A program made the position numbers and the translations under genes. 64,000 nucleotides of DNA from Bacteroides sp. (GTDB lineage Bacteria; Bacteroidota; Bacteroidia; Bacteroidales; Bacteroidaceae), in contig JAFUNS010000047.1 in the NCBI GenBank assembly GCA_017472925.1, positions 1 through 64,000 of the forward strand, given 5' to 3'. The notes below the pieces were generated by a model. The model was not told the DNA's origin. It ran no database searches and saw nothing but the letters and a program-made list of their open reading frames with translations. Below, piece after piece: positions 17,050-25,396 of the stretch (positions are counted from its first letter, which is position 1; every line of letters starts with the position of its first letter).

Positions 17050-17280
17050 ATGATACACATCGGCAAGATAATAGAAGAAGAACTTCGCAGTCAGGAACGT
17101 AGTGTAACCTGGTTGGCGGAAAAACTGTATTGTGACCGAACCAATGTGTATAAAATCTTCAAGAAGCGTAGTCTCGATGCCGAATTGTTGCTTCGCGTCT
17201 CTCATATTCTGCATATAAATCTCTTTCTTTACTATAGCGATGAATATGTCCGTGTGGAGGATGCGGCTACAGAAGTGTAG
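17050..17280 (+). CDS. Small helix-turn-helix protein
   Basis: A protein of 76 residues that is almost only an HTH of the lambda repressor (XRE) type: IGKIIEEELRSQERSVTWLA, then CDRTNVYKIFKKRSLDAELL and RVSHILHINLF. The frame is open from 16981, but 17050 (MIHIGK) gives the domain's natural start and clears the nested hairpin. Its own targets are unknown; the surface-protein operon starting at 17365 is the nearest candidate. Confidence 0.8.
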   Translation: MIHIGKIIEEELRSQERSVTWLAEKLYCDRTNVYKIFKKRSLDAELLLRVSHILHINLFLYYSDEYVRVEDAATEV

Positions 17281-17324
17281 CCAATGCGGCCACATTTGAT
17301 TCCTTAATTAACGTATGTTTTCCA

Positions 17325-17332
17325 TACTTTTG
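17325..17332 (+). promoter_or_regulatory. -7 box of the peptide/fimbrillin operon
   Basis: TACTTTTG fits TAnnTTTG and lies 32 bases in front of the 41-residue gene. The nearest upstream TTTG (17295-17298) is 26 bases away, longer than usual, so the -33 box is doubtful. Confidence 0.5.
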
Positions 17333-17364
17333 CAAAAAGTAATCAATAAAACAAAAGAAGAATT

Positions 17365-17490
17365 ATGGAAACAAAGAACGTATTTTATGTTGCTCCTGCA
17401 GTGGAGATTATCGAAGTGGAAGTAGAACGTGGTTTTGCTGAATCCGGTGATACGGCGGAGGGTTCTGACTTTGGTAATTCTGAAGGTTGA
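17365..17490 (+). CDS. Small peptide of 41 residues heading a surface-protein operon
   Basis: A short frame with ATG and a TGA stop encodes METKNVFYVAPAVEIIEVEV followed by ERGFAESGDTAEGSDFGNSEG. It has no signal peptide and is acidic, with a Gly/Ser-rich end. Promoter box, leader and a 13-base gap to the next lipoprotein gene support translation. Similar short acidic peptides with a YVAP-VEIIEVEVE-GFA pattern occur elsewhere in Bacteroides, as far as I recall, usually without function assigned. The GFAxSG part resembles the leader-like region of some modified peptides, but no modifying enzyme is near. Confidence 0.65.
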   Translation: METKNVFYVAPAVEIIEVEVERGFAESGDTAEGSDFGNSEG

Positions 17491-17503
17491 TTGAAATAGG
17501 ATT

Positions 17504-18439
17504 ATGAAAAAGTGCAGGATTGGAAGCGGGGCAATAATGGGATTGGCATTATTGCTGTCCGCTTGTTCGTCTAATGACTTGGATGAACACGCTTTGAATG
17601 GTGATGTTCGCCAATTGATTGTATCAGCAAAGGATTTTGTAATTGATGAGTCTGATGTTTCGAGCCGAACCAATATCGATCCTTCCAAAGGATTTTCTTG
17701 GGCTTCGAATGATACGATAGGCATTTTCCCGGAAAAAGGTGACCAATTGCCTTTTGCTATGGCTTCGGGCACTGGCACAAAGGTAGCTTTTATTACAGGG
17801 GGGAGCTGGGGCCTAAAAACTTCCCAAAAGTATGCTTCGTATTATCCGTTCAGTAGGCAAAACTATTTTACGGATAGAGCTAATATTCTCTTTAGCTATG
17901 TTGGTCAGGAACAGACAGGTGATAATTCTACGGAACATTTGGGGGCTTATGATTTGATGTCTGCTGATAATGCTGAGGCTGATGGTGATAATTTGAACTT
18001 CAGCTTTGTTCATTTGGGCTGTATTCTCAGAATGTATGTTACAGTGCCTAATGCGGGGACGTATTCGTCATTAACCTTGTCGGTGGATGAGAAGGCTTTT
18101 GCCTCCAAAGTAAAACTTGATTTGACAAAGACTCCCGCTGAGTTGACTGCAGTCGAAAGTTCCAAAACCATTACTTTGTCATTGAAGGACTTCACTACAC
18201 CTTCCGACAATTATCAGACAACATTGTTCCTGATAACCGTTCCGTTTGATTTGGCAGGGAAAACAATTACCTTAAAGTTGAAAAGTGCTAACGGGTACAT
18301 TTATTCGGGTACTTTCTCACCAAGTAAGGCTTATGTGGCACAAATGATGTATAATTTGCGTTTTACATCTTTGACCAAAGACAGCGCTCCGTCCATTGGT
18401 ATAGGAGGAGAATTTGAAACATCCGATGAAGAAATGTAA
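17504..18439 (+). CDS. Fimbrillin family lipoprotein
   Basis: Exported lipoprotein of 311 residues; the signal peptide ends in LLSAC (Cys21). The mature protein reads like the Mfa-like/fimbrillin family: SRTNIDPSKGFSWASNDTIG near residue 55, then a FVHLGCILRMYV strand and YSGTFSPSKAYVAQMMYN near the end. Such proteins are structural or accessory pieces of Bacteroidales surface fimbriae, exported as lipoproteins and often processed by gingipain-like proteases. It is the first lipoprotein of an operon of three, 13 bases behind the small peptide gene. Confidence 0.82.
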   Translation: MKKCRIGSGAIMGLALLLSACSSNDLDEHALNGDVRQLIVSAKDFVIDESDVSSRTNIDPSKGFSWASNDTIGIFPEKGDQLPFAMASGTGTKVAFITGGSWGLKTSQKYASYYPFSRQNYFTDRANILFSYVGQEQTGDNSTEHLGAYDLMSADNAEADGDNLNFSFVHLGCILRMYVTVPNAGTYSSLTLSVDEKAFASKVKLDLTKTPAELTAVESSKTITLSLKDFTTPSDNYQTTLFLITVPFDLAGKTITLKLKSANGYIYSGTFSPSKAYVAQMMYNLRFTSLTKDSAPSIGIGGEFETSDEEM

Positions 18440-18451
18440 AACCGAAATGTT

Positions 18452-19447
18452 ATGAAGAACTTGAAATTAGTGACAGCTTTGCTCTTTACCTTATTATATA
18501 TAGGGTGTAGCAATGTAGAGAATGTTCCGGAGCTGGAACCGGTACAAGAACCGGAAAGCTATACCATTTCATTGGGAATGGGCGATGGAACAGAAAGCCG
18601 TGCAGTCGGTAGTACCATTTATGGTATCAATGTATATTTCGATAAGGAAAAAGACGGTGTACAAGATGATATTTATGCGTATGGCTTGTTTGATGATCCA
18701 AGCAAGATGACCATTACCTTATATACTGGTTACGTCTATAAATTCGTTTGCTCTGCTGTAAAGAATGGAAAGAACGTACTTTATTATGCATCTTCTAAAT
18801 TTCAAGCTCCTTTTCAAACGGGTGCCAACAGTACAACTTTATTGGGCAATGAATTTATCATTAATCCAGGTACATATTTGAGTGGCTTGGGAACGGGAAA
18901 GGCTGTCTTGATGAATGATGATGGTACGTCTTCCAGTGTAACTCGTCCCTGTATTCAACGTTATTATGGGGAAGTGTCTGATTATACACCGGTGGCTAAT
19001 GGCTCTGTAAATATTCCATTGAAGAAAACCTATTTTGGCTCTCGTCTGGTGATTAATGGGGATTTGGATGGAACTGTAACGGTGACTTGTAAAATTGGTA
19101 GTGAACAACTATGGAGTGTAAATACTACAAAGGAATACGAAGAAAAAGAAGGAACCCTTTACTCTTACACAGATGTGTATGATTGTTGGAAGAATGAATC
19201 CAACTATACTGCTACAGTTACTTTGAACTATAATAGTAACCGTGGAGATTATTGGGATTTGAGTAATTCTAAAACCATTACCTTCAAACGGAATGTCATG
19301 ACTACCATTACCGTGAATGTTACTCCCGACTATTCTTCGGGTACTTTCAATGTCTTGGAAGAAGAATTTGGAGAAGAGTATTATTTCGATTACGAGATTA
19401 ATGGAGAAGGAGAATTGGATGTCCCTGTTACTCCTGATGAAGAATAA
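18452..19447 (+). CDS. Surface lipoprotein, paralog of the next gene
   Basis: Lipoprotein of 331 residues; lipobox YIGC (Cys19). No named domain is recognised. The order of motifs matches the next gene: YGINVYFD, then YAYGLFDDPSKMTITLYTGY, KFVCSAVKNGKNVL, QRYYGEVSDYTPVANGSVN and a C-terminal KTITFKRNVMTTITVNV. The end is acidic (TPDEE). It lies 12 bases behind the fimbrillin-like gene. A fimbrial tip or anchor role is possible but only inferred from the neighbours. Confidence 0.78.
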   Translation: MKNLKLVTALLFTLLYIGCSNVENVPELEPVQEPESYTISLGMGDGTESRAVGSTIYGINVYFDKEKDGVQDDIYAYGLFDDPSKMTITLYTGYVYKFVCSAVKNGKNVLYYASSKFQAPFQTGANSTTLLGNEFIINPGTYLSGLGTGKAVLMNDDGTSSSVTRPCIQRYYGEVSDYTPVANGSVNIPLKKTYFGSRLVINGDLDGTVTVTCKIGSEQLWSVNTTKEYEEKEGTLYSYTDVYDCWKNESNYTATVTLNYNSNRGDYWDLSNSKTITFKRNVMTTITVNVTPDYSSGTFNVLEEEFGEEYYFDYEINGEGELDVPVTPDEE

Positions 19448-19463
19448 CCTTAAAATGTGCTTT

Positions 19464-20396
19464 ATGAAATATTTTATTATGACAATATGGACTGCTCTAC
19501 TGCTGTCTATGGTAGGTTGCAGCCAAGAGGAAATCCCTTCTTTATCAGAAGAAAGCGCAGAAATCGTCCCTGTGAAAATCTCGTTGGGGGGTGATTTAAT
19601 TCAGACGGAGGAATCTCCTTTGTCGAGAGCTGAAACGGAATCGCGTGATCTTTACGGAATACAAGTGTATAGGGGTGGAGACTACTTTGCGTACGGTATG
19701 TTTGACAACACGAATGATATTACCATTAATTTGCTGGCTGATGGAATATATAGTTTTGAATGTACGGCTATAAAAGATGGAAAGGATGTGTTAGATTCTT
19801 ATTATACTTGGCCTTTTAGATGTTATGGAGCTTTGTCTGATTTGGGATTTTTTGAATATAGTTGGTATCATTTTGAAGATTTGGATACAAATTCTGCTGG
19901 TATTGGCAATTATGGAAGATACTGTAGAGAAATTAATCGCTATTATGGAAGGCTTTCAAATTATACTCCCAGTGTAAACGGAGTCGTAAACATGGAATTG
20001 AAGCGAGTGTCATTCGGTATAAAACTGAAAGTAACGAACCTGCAAGAAGGAACCGTATCTGTAACCTGTAAGAATGATTATAACACCTTTATCAACAAAT
20101 CAGGTTTGACAAGCGACTATGAGTCGGAAGGAGAGGTTTACTCAATGGCGAATGTATACGATGCCTGGCAATATGCAGCAAATGATTATACGGAGCCTTT
20201 GATTCTAACCGTTACATGGGATAGAGAAGGTGGCCTAATCAGTGATACTTGGACAAAGACCATTCAAGTAAAACGCAATGTCATGAATACTATCCGCATC
20301 AAGATGGGTACCGATGAAAAGGAAGATACTGGCATAGGTGTTACTCCCGAAGGCGGTGATGAAGGTGAAGAAGAAGAAGAAATCCCGTTGGGATAA
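19464..20396 (+). CDS. Surface lipoprotein, paralog of the preceding gene
   Basis: Lipoprotein of 310 residues; lipobox MVGC (Cys20). It shares with the preceding protein YGIQVY, YFAYGMFDNTNDITINLL, FECTAIKDGKDVL, NRYYGRLSNYTPSVNGVVN and KTIQVKRNVMNTIRIKM, so the two are a diverged tandem duplication. The frame is open from 19317 but the first part would overlap the previous gene by 130 bases; 19464 (MKYFIM) or 19455 is the real start. The C-terminus is very acidic (GEEEEEIPLG). Confidence 0.78.
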   Translation: MKYFIMTIWTALLLSMVGCSQEEIPSLSEESAEIVPVKISLGGDLIQTEESPLSRAETESRDLYGIQVYRGGDYFAYGMFDNTNDITINLLADGIYSFECTAIKDGKDVLDSYYTWPFRCYGALSDLGFFEYSWYHFEDLDTNSAGIGNYGRYCREINRYYGRLSNYTPSVNGVVNMELKRVSFGIKLKVTNLQEGTVSVTCKNDYNTFINKSGLTSDYESEGEVYSMANVYDAWQYAANDYTEPLILTVTWDREGGLISDTWTKTIQVKRNVMNTIRIKMGTDEKEDTGIGVTPEGGDEGEEEEEIPLG

Positions 20397-20421
20397 ATTA
20401 TAATTAGCAATAACAATAAGG

Positions 20422-20455
20422 GAGTGCTACGAGGAAACTTGTGGCACTTCTTTTC
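20422..20455 (+). terminator. Terminator of the lipoprotein operon
   Basis: Stem GAGTGCTAC (20423-20431) with GTGGCACTT, then CTTTT. It makes a GTG start at 20441 for the next gene unlikely. Confidence 0.6.
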
Positions 20456-20470
20456 TCAATAAATAAATTT

Positions 20471-21145
20471 ATGGAATATGATAAATACTTGGCTATGTTT
20501 TTCATAGCATTGGACAACGTAAAAGAAAAATATCTCGTTTATAATAATGAACCTGACGATAATGATTCAGATAAAGAAAAATATATAGAACATGTAGAAC
20601 GTGTATTTGCCTATGAACTATATCGTCAATGGGCCAATTTGTTGGAATACGATGAAGAATACGTATTAAATGCTGAAATAGGGAAGAGTGGCACGCATTG
20701 TATGGAAGGATATAAAAGATATGATGAAGATAATGCTTGGAAAAAATATATGGGAGATAAAACGAGCATATATCCTGATATGGTGCTACATTCCGGTCAA
20801 GGCACTTTGAAACATAAAATTGTTTGTGAGATTAAGCGGAATAAAAGTGTTGATGGCAATAATATGATGGCAGATTTGAAGAAACTGATGTTTATGACCA
20901 GTGACAATTTCTGTTCAAAAAATCCCTATGAATATGGTATATTTCTGTTGTTTGATACGACTTTTGAAAAAATCGTGGAAAGTCTTGATGTAAATAGTAT
21001 TAAGGTTTTTGAACATGAAAATAATTTTGAAAAGATTATTTTGGTTTCTTATGGTTTCTCAGATAGAGAAAACCATAAAGATTTGAAGATAGAATTTGAT
21101 ACATTAGCAAATGTCTTTTTCCCTTTGAGTTATAGAGGCTATTGA
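20471..21145 (+). CDS. Orphan protein with PD-(D/E)XK nuclease-like residues
   Basis: A cytoplasmic protein of 224 residues in an AT-rich stretch. I recognise no family. A possible PD-(D/E)XK core is visible: Glu49 in a helix (VFAYELYRQW), Asp103 in YPDMVLH, then Glu120 and Lys122 in IVCEIKR, spaced as in restriction-type nucleases. The stretch after it, NMMADLKKLMFMTS, fits the helix that follows the core. No partner methylase or toxin-antitoxin gene is near. The start is 20471, since the GTG at 20441 lies in the terminator. Confidence 0.6.
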   Translation: MEYDKYLAMFFIALDNVKEKYLVYNNEPDDNDSDKEKYIEHVERVFAYELYRQWANLLEYDEEYVLNAEIGKSGTHCMEGYKRYDEDNAWKKYMGDKTSIYPDMVLHSGQGTLKHKIVCEIKRNKSVDGNNMMADLKKLMFMTSDNFCSKNPYEYGIFLLFDTTFEKIVESLDVNSIKVFEHENNFEKIILVSYGFSDRENHKDLKIEFDTLANVFFPLSYRGY

Positions 21146-21160
21146 TTGTATAAAATGGTA

Positions 21161-22054
21161 TTACGAAAGAATCAATCCCAAACTTAGCAATACTCCAAAG
21201 AGGGCGATGTTACGGGCGGTTTCGCCAAGCACTTTGTTCAACTCTTTGCCTTTGTTGATTTTTACCATGTGTTGCCAGGTGTTGAGGTGCGGAAACAAAA
21301 ACAGTTGTGGAAGAATGGCTGCCCATAATTGACCGGTAATCACAAACAAAAGGCAAAGCAGACAAGCAATCAGACCTAATGCAAAGTACATCCATCGACC
21401 GGCTTTGGCGCCAAAGCGAACTACTAAGGTTCTCTTCCCGCTGATTTTGTCTTGTTCACGGTCGCGATAATTGTTCAGCATTAAAAGTAAATCGGATACA
21501 AGGCCACTGGCCAAACAAGCTATAGTGACACTCCATGTCCAGTCATGACACATGGTATAATAAGTACACCCCACGGGGACGAAACCGAAAAAGACAATGA
21601 CCAATACATCTCCCCAACCATGATAAGCTAACGGATATGGCCCTGCCGTATAGAGAAATGCAAAAAGGATACAAAGTAAACCTACGGGAATCATCTCCAA
21701 GCCACTAAAGAATAAAATTAATACTCCCCAGATACATGAAAGGATAGTGGCCGAAGCAATACCATGTTTCATGGCATTGAGTGTAATCCATCCTTGTGCA
21801 CATGCCCGTTCGGGGCCTAAACGGTCTTCACGATCACTTCCCTTTAAGAAATCAAAAAAGTCATTGATGAAATTGGCGTCTATTTGCATCGTAAATGCAA
21901 AGAGAAAGCAAAGGAGGGCAGGAATGAATTGTAGCCATCCGTCGGAGGCGGCAAGCGAGCATCCCAACAATACAGGAGTGGCTGCAGCTGCCAATGTCTT
22001 GGGGCGTGCTGCCAACACCCAAGCCTTTATTGAATTAGTCTTTACGGTTTCCAT
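21161..22054 (-). CDS. menA: 1,4-dihydroxy-2-naphthoate polyprenyltransferase
   Basis: Inner membrane enzyme of 297 residues with eight or nine hydrophobic segments. It joins a polyprenyl chain to dihydroxynaphthoate in menaquinone synthesis, the quinone of Bacteroides. The two Asp-rich prenyl-diphosphate sites of the UbiA family are visible as NFINDFFDF...DRED near residue 65 and NNYRDREQDKISGKRTL near residue 190. The gene stands alone with a minus-strand promoter. Confidence 0.94.
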   Translation of the reverse strand: METVKTNSIKAWVLAARPKTLAAAATPVLLGCSLAASDGWLQFIPALLCFLFAFTMQIDANFINDFFDFLKGSDREDRLGPERACAQGWITLNAMKHGIASATILSCIWGVLILFFSGLEMIPVGLLCILFAFLYTAGPYPLAYHGWGDVLVIVFFGFVPVGCTYYTMCHDWTWSVTIACLASGLVSDLLLMLNNYRDREQDKISGKRTLVVRFGAKAGRWMYFALGLIACLLCLLFVITGQLWAAILPQLFLFPHLNTWQHMVKINKGKELNKVLGETARNIALFGVLLSLGLILS

Positions 22055-22071
22055 GAGTCGTTTATTTCTTG

Positions 22072-22079
22072 CAAAGATA
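22072..22079 (-). promoter_or_regulatory. -7 box of menA
   Basis: Minus strand TATCTTTG fits TAnnTTTG, 17 bases in front of the start codon. Confidence 0.55.
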
Positions 22080-22092
22080 ACATTTCTCTTTC

Positions 22093-22110
22093 GTTAAAAC
22101 GACGTTTAAC
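22093..22110. repeat. Small palindrome with AAAACGACG motif
   Basis: GTTAAAACGACGTTTAAC: six-base arms around ACGACG. It lies between menA and the next minus-strand gene and contains the motif found in four other gaps. Confidence 0.55.
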
Positions 22111-22112
22111 TG

Positions 22113-22595
22113 TTATAAAAATGTAGCTATCCCCAAGATGTCGTTCAAGTTGGTTGCATTGCGGGCATTGATCAACTCGCCTTCTGGTGAATAGAAAAGT
22201 TGATATTGTGTGAGTGAATTGGGGGGAGAAATGAGGATTACTATCTGTGACGGATCGTTAGGAAACTCTACCAAAGTAACATCGTCTACTTGGTCGGTTG
22301 AGTAGGATCCGAATGTAAACGTATGGTAAACAGGCATAGGTACTTGATCCATGGTTTGCCAATCGGTTTGTTTCATTACCCAATGGCCGTGAGTATCAAA
22401 CCATATTTTTGTATTGAAACCCTTGTCTTGAAAAGAGGCCACATAGAAATAATCGTCGGTTGACCAACCAACGGTTTCTATTTGCGGATAAAGTCTTTTT
22501 AGGGAATCTTGTACAAGGGTAGGGGTATATCCTGCAGAAGCCGAAATGCAAAGGGCCGACATGGCGACCATGAGTGTAAATTTGAACTTGTCCAT
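22113..22595 (-). CDS. Secreted PepSY-like protein
   Basis: Exported protein of 160 residues with a signal peptide (MDKFKFTLMVAMSALCISASA). Two similar halves follow: SLKRLYPQIETVGWSTDDYFYVASF with WFDTHGHWVMKQTDW, and VTLVEFPNDPSQIVILIS with FYSPEGELI. This pattern fits the PepSY-like family of Bacteroidetes (beta-lactamase-inhibitor-like fold); the assignment is from memory and moderate. The start is 22595 rather than 22685, which would overlap the upstream gene. Confidence 0.72.
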   Translation of the reverse strand: MDKFKFTLMVAMSALCISASAGYTPTLVQDSLKRLYPQIETVGWSTDDYFYVASFQDKGFNTKIWFDTHGHWVMKQTDWQTMDQVPMPVYHTFTFGSYSTDQVDDVTLVEFPNDPSQIVILISPPNSLTQYQLFYSPEGELINARNATNLNDILGIATFL

Positions 22596-22644
22596 TTGTA
22601 TCGTTTTGATTGGATAACAAATGGACAAGTGTTTTGTTTGGATA

Positions 22645-23052
22645 TTAATAAGTGATAACTGGTTCCAATTCCTTGGCTTGTGCAATCATCTTTTCCAATT
22701 CTGATAATGAAGGAACGCGGTTGCAAAGATTCTTTTCAGCATTCACTTCTGTAACCTTAGCGTGAAGGTTAGCAGGAACACGATGACGGAATTCCTTCAC
22801 AGTGTCAACACCTGAAGCTTCCAACAATTCGGCAAACTGACCAGCAATACCATTGATGCGGAAGAGGTCTGCATGGTTAGTCCACTTCAAAATCAACTTT
22901 TCGCTGATACCAGTTTCTTCAGCCAATGCTACGCGGCCTTTCTTGGCTGCACACTTTTCCAATAAATCTTCAGTAGTCTTTACGCCAGCAGCTTGCAATT
23001 TTTCAGCATATACTGCACCAATGCCTTCAATTTGTTCAATCTTATATCCCAT
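22645..23052 (-). CDS. DUF4332 helix-hairpin-helix protein
   Basis: A protein of 135 residues made of two helix-hairpin-helix units: IEQIEGIGAVYAEKLQAAGV at the N-terminus and LFRINGIAGQFAELLEASGV in the middle. This is the DUF4332 layout, and such units bind DNA backbone in other proteins. No catalytic residues are seen. It ends 49 bases before the PepSY-like gene on the same strand. Confidence 0.85.
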   Translation of the reverse strand: MGYKIEQIEGIGAVYAEKLQAAGVKTTEDLLEKCAAKKGRVALAEETGISEKLILKWTNHADLFRINGIAGQFAELLEASGVDTVKEFRHRVPANLHAKVTEVNAEKNLCNRVPSLSELEKMIAQAKELEPVITY

Positions 23053-23116
23053 GATACTTTTATTATAAAGGTTAATAAATTGCGCTAAAGTAACTATATT
23101 TTTTTAGAATCCCATA

Positions 23117-23695
23117 TTAAATCAAACTTTTTTGAAGTTTGATTATTCTTTCCCAAACTTTGGGATGAACAAAGTAGCGTACATCCTTTCCGGCTTCCAA
23201 ACTTTCGCGGATAAAGGTGGAACTTACTTCGAGTAAAGGAGTCTCAACAAGGGTGATAGAAGGGGGAAGTTCGTCTTTATCCACTTCATATCCAGGACGT
23301 GGATACACCAATACTTTATGGCGGGCTATAATTTCATCTGCCGATCGCCAACGTGGGAACAAAGCCCAATTATCAGCCCCTATAATCAAAGTAAACTCAT
23401 GGTTTGGATAAGTTTCTTTCAATGCATTGAGTGTATGAATGGTAAACGAGGGACGTGGCAATTGAAATTCGATGTCACATACCTTAAACTTAGGGTAGTC
23501 TTCGGTCGCGAGACGAGCCAATTCCAAGCGCAAATCGTCATCCCACAATTGGGCGTTTCTTTTTAGGGGATTTTGGGGAGAAACCATGAACCATACTTCA
23601 TCCAAGTGGCTGAACTCACACAAATAGTTGGCAAGTGCCAAGTGGCCGATATGGATAGGGTTGAATGAACCTCCGAAAAGCCCGATCCTTTTCAT
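23117..23695 (-). CDS. nadD: Nicotinate-nucleotide adenylyltransferase
   Basis: Enzyme of NAD synthesis, 192 residues; it adenylylates nicotinate mononucleotide. The nucleotidyltransferase motif [16 protein letters not shown] stands at the N-terminus and STFIRESL near the end. The start 23695 overlaps the stop of the preceding small gene as ATGA, so translation is likely coupled; an ATG at 23710 is the alternative. Confidence 0.94.
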   Translation of the reverse strand: MKRIGLFGGSFNPIHIGHLALANYLCEFSHLDEVWFMVSPQNPLKRNAQLWDDDLRLELARLATEDYPKFKVCDIEFQLPRPSFTIHTLNALKETYPNHEFTLIIGADNWALFPRWRSADEIIARHKVLVYPRPGYEVDKDELPPSITLVETPLLEVSSTFIRESLEAGKDVRYFVHPKVWERIIKLQKSLI

Positions 23696-23877
23696 GCTTT
23701 CTTCTGCCATTGCTTGTAATTGTAATATTGGCAAGCTATAAGGAATACACCAAAAGCTGCTATATAGTATACTTTATCGAAAAGCGACCAAATCGTTAAT
23801 AGGGCGGCAAGAAAACCAATGATAACACATACATGCATCATAAATCGGGCTCTCTTTTGTTCTTTTGTAATGTTCAT
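23692..23877 (-). CDS. Small membrane protein of 61 residues
   Basis: Two hydrophobic segments (about residues 13-32 and 37-52) with a basic N-terminus ([12 protein letters not shown]) and a basic C-terminus (YKQWQKKA), so both ends should face the cytoplasm. No family is recognised. It lies 13 bases behind gmk and overlaps nadD by 4 bases, within the operon yicC-gmk-this gene-nadD. Confidence 0.7.
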   Translation of the reverse strand: MNITKEQKRARFMMHVCVIIGFLAALLTIWSLFDKVYYIAAFGVFLIACQYYNYKQWQKKA

Positions 23878-23890
23878 AATGCACTTGGAG

Positions 23891-24457
23891 TTACGAATTC
23901 AAAAATTTCTGAAGGATATTCAGCGTATCAGCTTTGGCTTTGTCCAAATCATCGTTAACGATTACCACATCGAACTTGTCGGCAAAACTTAATTCGAATT
24001 CGGCTTTGGCAATGCGGCTTTCTATTACTTCCATGGAGTCTGTACCTCGGCCAATCAGACGTTTGCGGAGTTCTTCAACACTGGGTGGTTGGATAAAGAC
24101 CGACAAGGCACGTTCGCCATAATATTTCTTGATATTACATCCACCCACTACATCCACATCGAATACTACATTATAACCGTCGGCCAATTGTTTTTCGATG
24201 GGGGCTTTCAAAGTTCCGTAGAAACGGTTCTCGTATACTTCTTCGTATTCCAGGAATTCATTGTTGGCTATACGTTGCTTGAATTCTTCGGGGCTGAGGA
24301 AATAGTATTCCACACCATGTTGTTCTTTACCACGTGGAGCACGACTGGTAGCTGAAATGGAGAATGCCAAATTCAAGCCTTGTGTCAACAAGTAGTTGAT
24401 GATAGTGGATTTACCTGAGCCTGATGGGGCGGAGAATATAATCAGTTTTCCTTTCAT
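23891..24457 (-). CDS. gmk: Guanylate kinase
   Basis: Cytoplasmic enzyme of 188 residues; it phosphorylates GMP to GDP. The P-loop FSAPSGSGKSTI is at residues 8-19, the GMP site in SATSRAPRGKEQHGVEYYF and the lid region in VDVVGGCNIKKYYG. It follows yicC by 5 bases, an order common in bacteria. Confidence 0.96.
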   Translation of the reverse strand: MKGKLIIFSAPSGSGKSTIINYLLTQGLNLAFSISATSRAPRGKEQHGVEYYFLSPEEFKQRIANNEFLEYEEVYENRFYGTLKAPIEKQLADGYNVVFDVDVVGGCNIKKYYGERALSVFIQPPSVEELRKRLIGRGTDSMEVIESRIAKAEFELSFADKFDVVIVNDDLDKAKADTLNILQKFLNS

Positions 24458-24462
24458 GACAA

Positions 24463-25338
24463 TTACATTACGTTCAAAACTTGTTCCTTGATTTGTTCCA
24501 ATTCATCTTTCATGCGTACTACAATGTTCTGCATTTCGGCATGATTGGATTTGCTACCCGTTGTATTGATTTCGCGACCCATTTCTTGAGCAATGAATCC
24601 TAACTTTTTGCCTTGTCCATGTCCATTGTTCATGGTTTCGCGGAAATAATTCAAATGGTTGGCCAAACGTTGCTTTTCCTCGTTGATGTCAAGCTTTTCG
24701 ATGTAATAAATCAGTTCTTGCTCAAGTCGGTTCTTGTCATAATCCACACTGATAGTCTTTTCAAGCGCATCGGTGATACGTTCGCGAATCTTGGTAACCC
24801 GTTCGCTTTCGTAAGGTTCGATGGCTTTCATCAAAGCTTCAATATTGTCAATCTTTTCATTGAATTTCTTGGCGAGTGCCTGTCCTTCTTGTTTACGGAA
24901 ATCTACCAATTGTGCAATAGCTTCTTCAATGCCTTTGCGCACAACGGCCCATTCCTCGTCTGCAAGTTCTTGTACGTCTACTTTAGTCAGTACATCTGGC
25001 ATACGTAGCAAAGTGGCAAACAAGTCGCTGGGTAAAGGAATTTGTGTGGTTTCGTTGATAGCCTTGAATTGTTCGTAGTAATTGTTCATCAGTGCAGCAT
25101 TAATGGGCGTAGCTGCTTCGGTCGCTTCTTTTTCTACCCAAAGGCTGAAGTCCACCTTCCCGCGCTCCAACGATTGCGAAATGAGGTTGCGTATTTCCAT
25201 TTCTTTCTCGCGGTATAATGGCGCGATGCGTACCGACAAGTCCATCGCTTTGCTGTTCAGCGATTTTATTTCTACGTGAATTTTCTTCTCTCCGAATGGT
25301 ACGGTTGCTTTTCCGTATCCGGTCATTGATTGTATCAT
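24463..25338 (-). CDS. yicC: YicC family endoribonuclease
   Basis: A protein of 291 residues of the YicC (RlcC) family, reported elsewhere as an endoribonuclease that takes part in small-RNA turnover. The N-terminus MIQSMTGYGKA is diagnostic, as is the C-terminal LGFIAQEMGREINTTGSKS. The start is 25338; the frame is open for seven more codons upstream, but they would run toward the promoter box. First gene of the gmk-nadD operon. Confidence 0.93.
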   Translation of the reverse strand: MIQSMTGYGKATVPFGEKKIHVEIKSLNSKAMDLSVRIAPLYREKEMEIRNLISQSLERGKVDFSLWVEKEATEAATPINAALMNNYYEQFKAINETTQIPLPSDLFATLLRMPDVLTKVDVQELADEEWAVVRKGIEEAIAQLVDFRKQEGQALAKKFNEKIDNIEALMKAIEPYESERVTKIRERITDALEKTISVDYDKNRLEQELIYYIEKLDINEEKQRLANHLNYFRETMNNGHGQGKKLGFIAQEMGREINTTGSKSNHAEMQNIVVRMKDELEQIKEQVLNVM

Positions 25339-25356
25339 ATTCATTAAATATTTTTG

Positions 25357-25364
25357 CAAAAGTA
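25357..25364 (-). promoter_or_regulatory. -7 box of the yicC operon
   Basis: Minus strand TACTTTTG fits TAnnTTTG, 18 bases in front of the chosen start. Confidence 0.55.
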
Positions 25365-25396
25365 GTGTTTTTTTTCATTCGTAGGTAGGATTTTTG

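Noticed and set aside
16945-17295. Minus-strand frame of 116 residues over the nested hairpin and HTH gene
   Set aside because: It has no promoter or family match and is antisense to a clear HTH gene.
20441-20470. GTG start for the nuclease-like gene
   Set aside because: The codon lies inside the terminator hairpin of the previous operon; ATG at 20471 is better.
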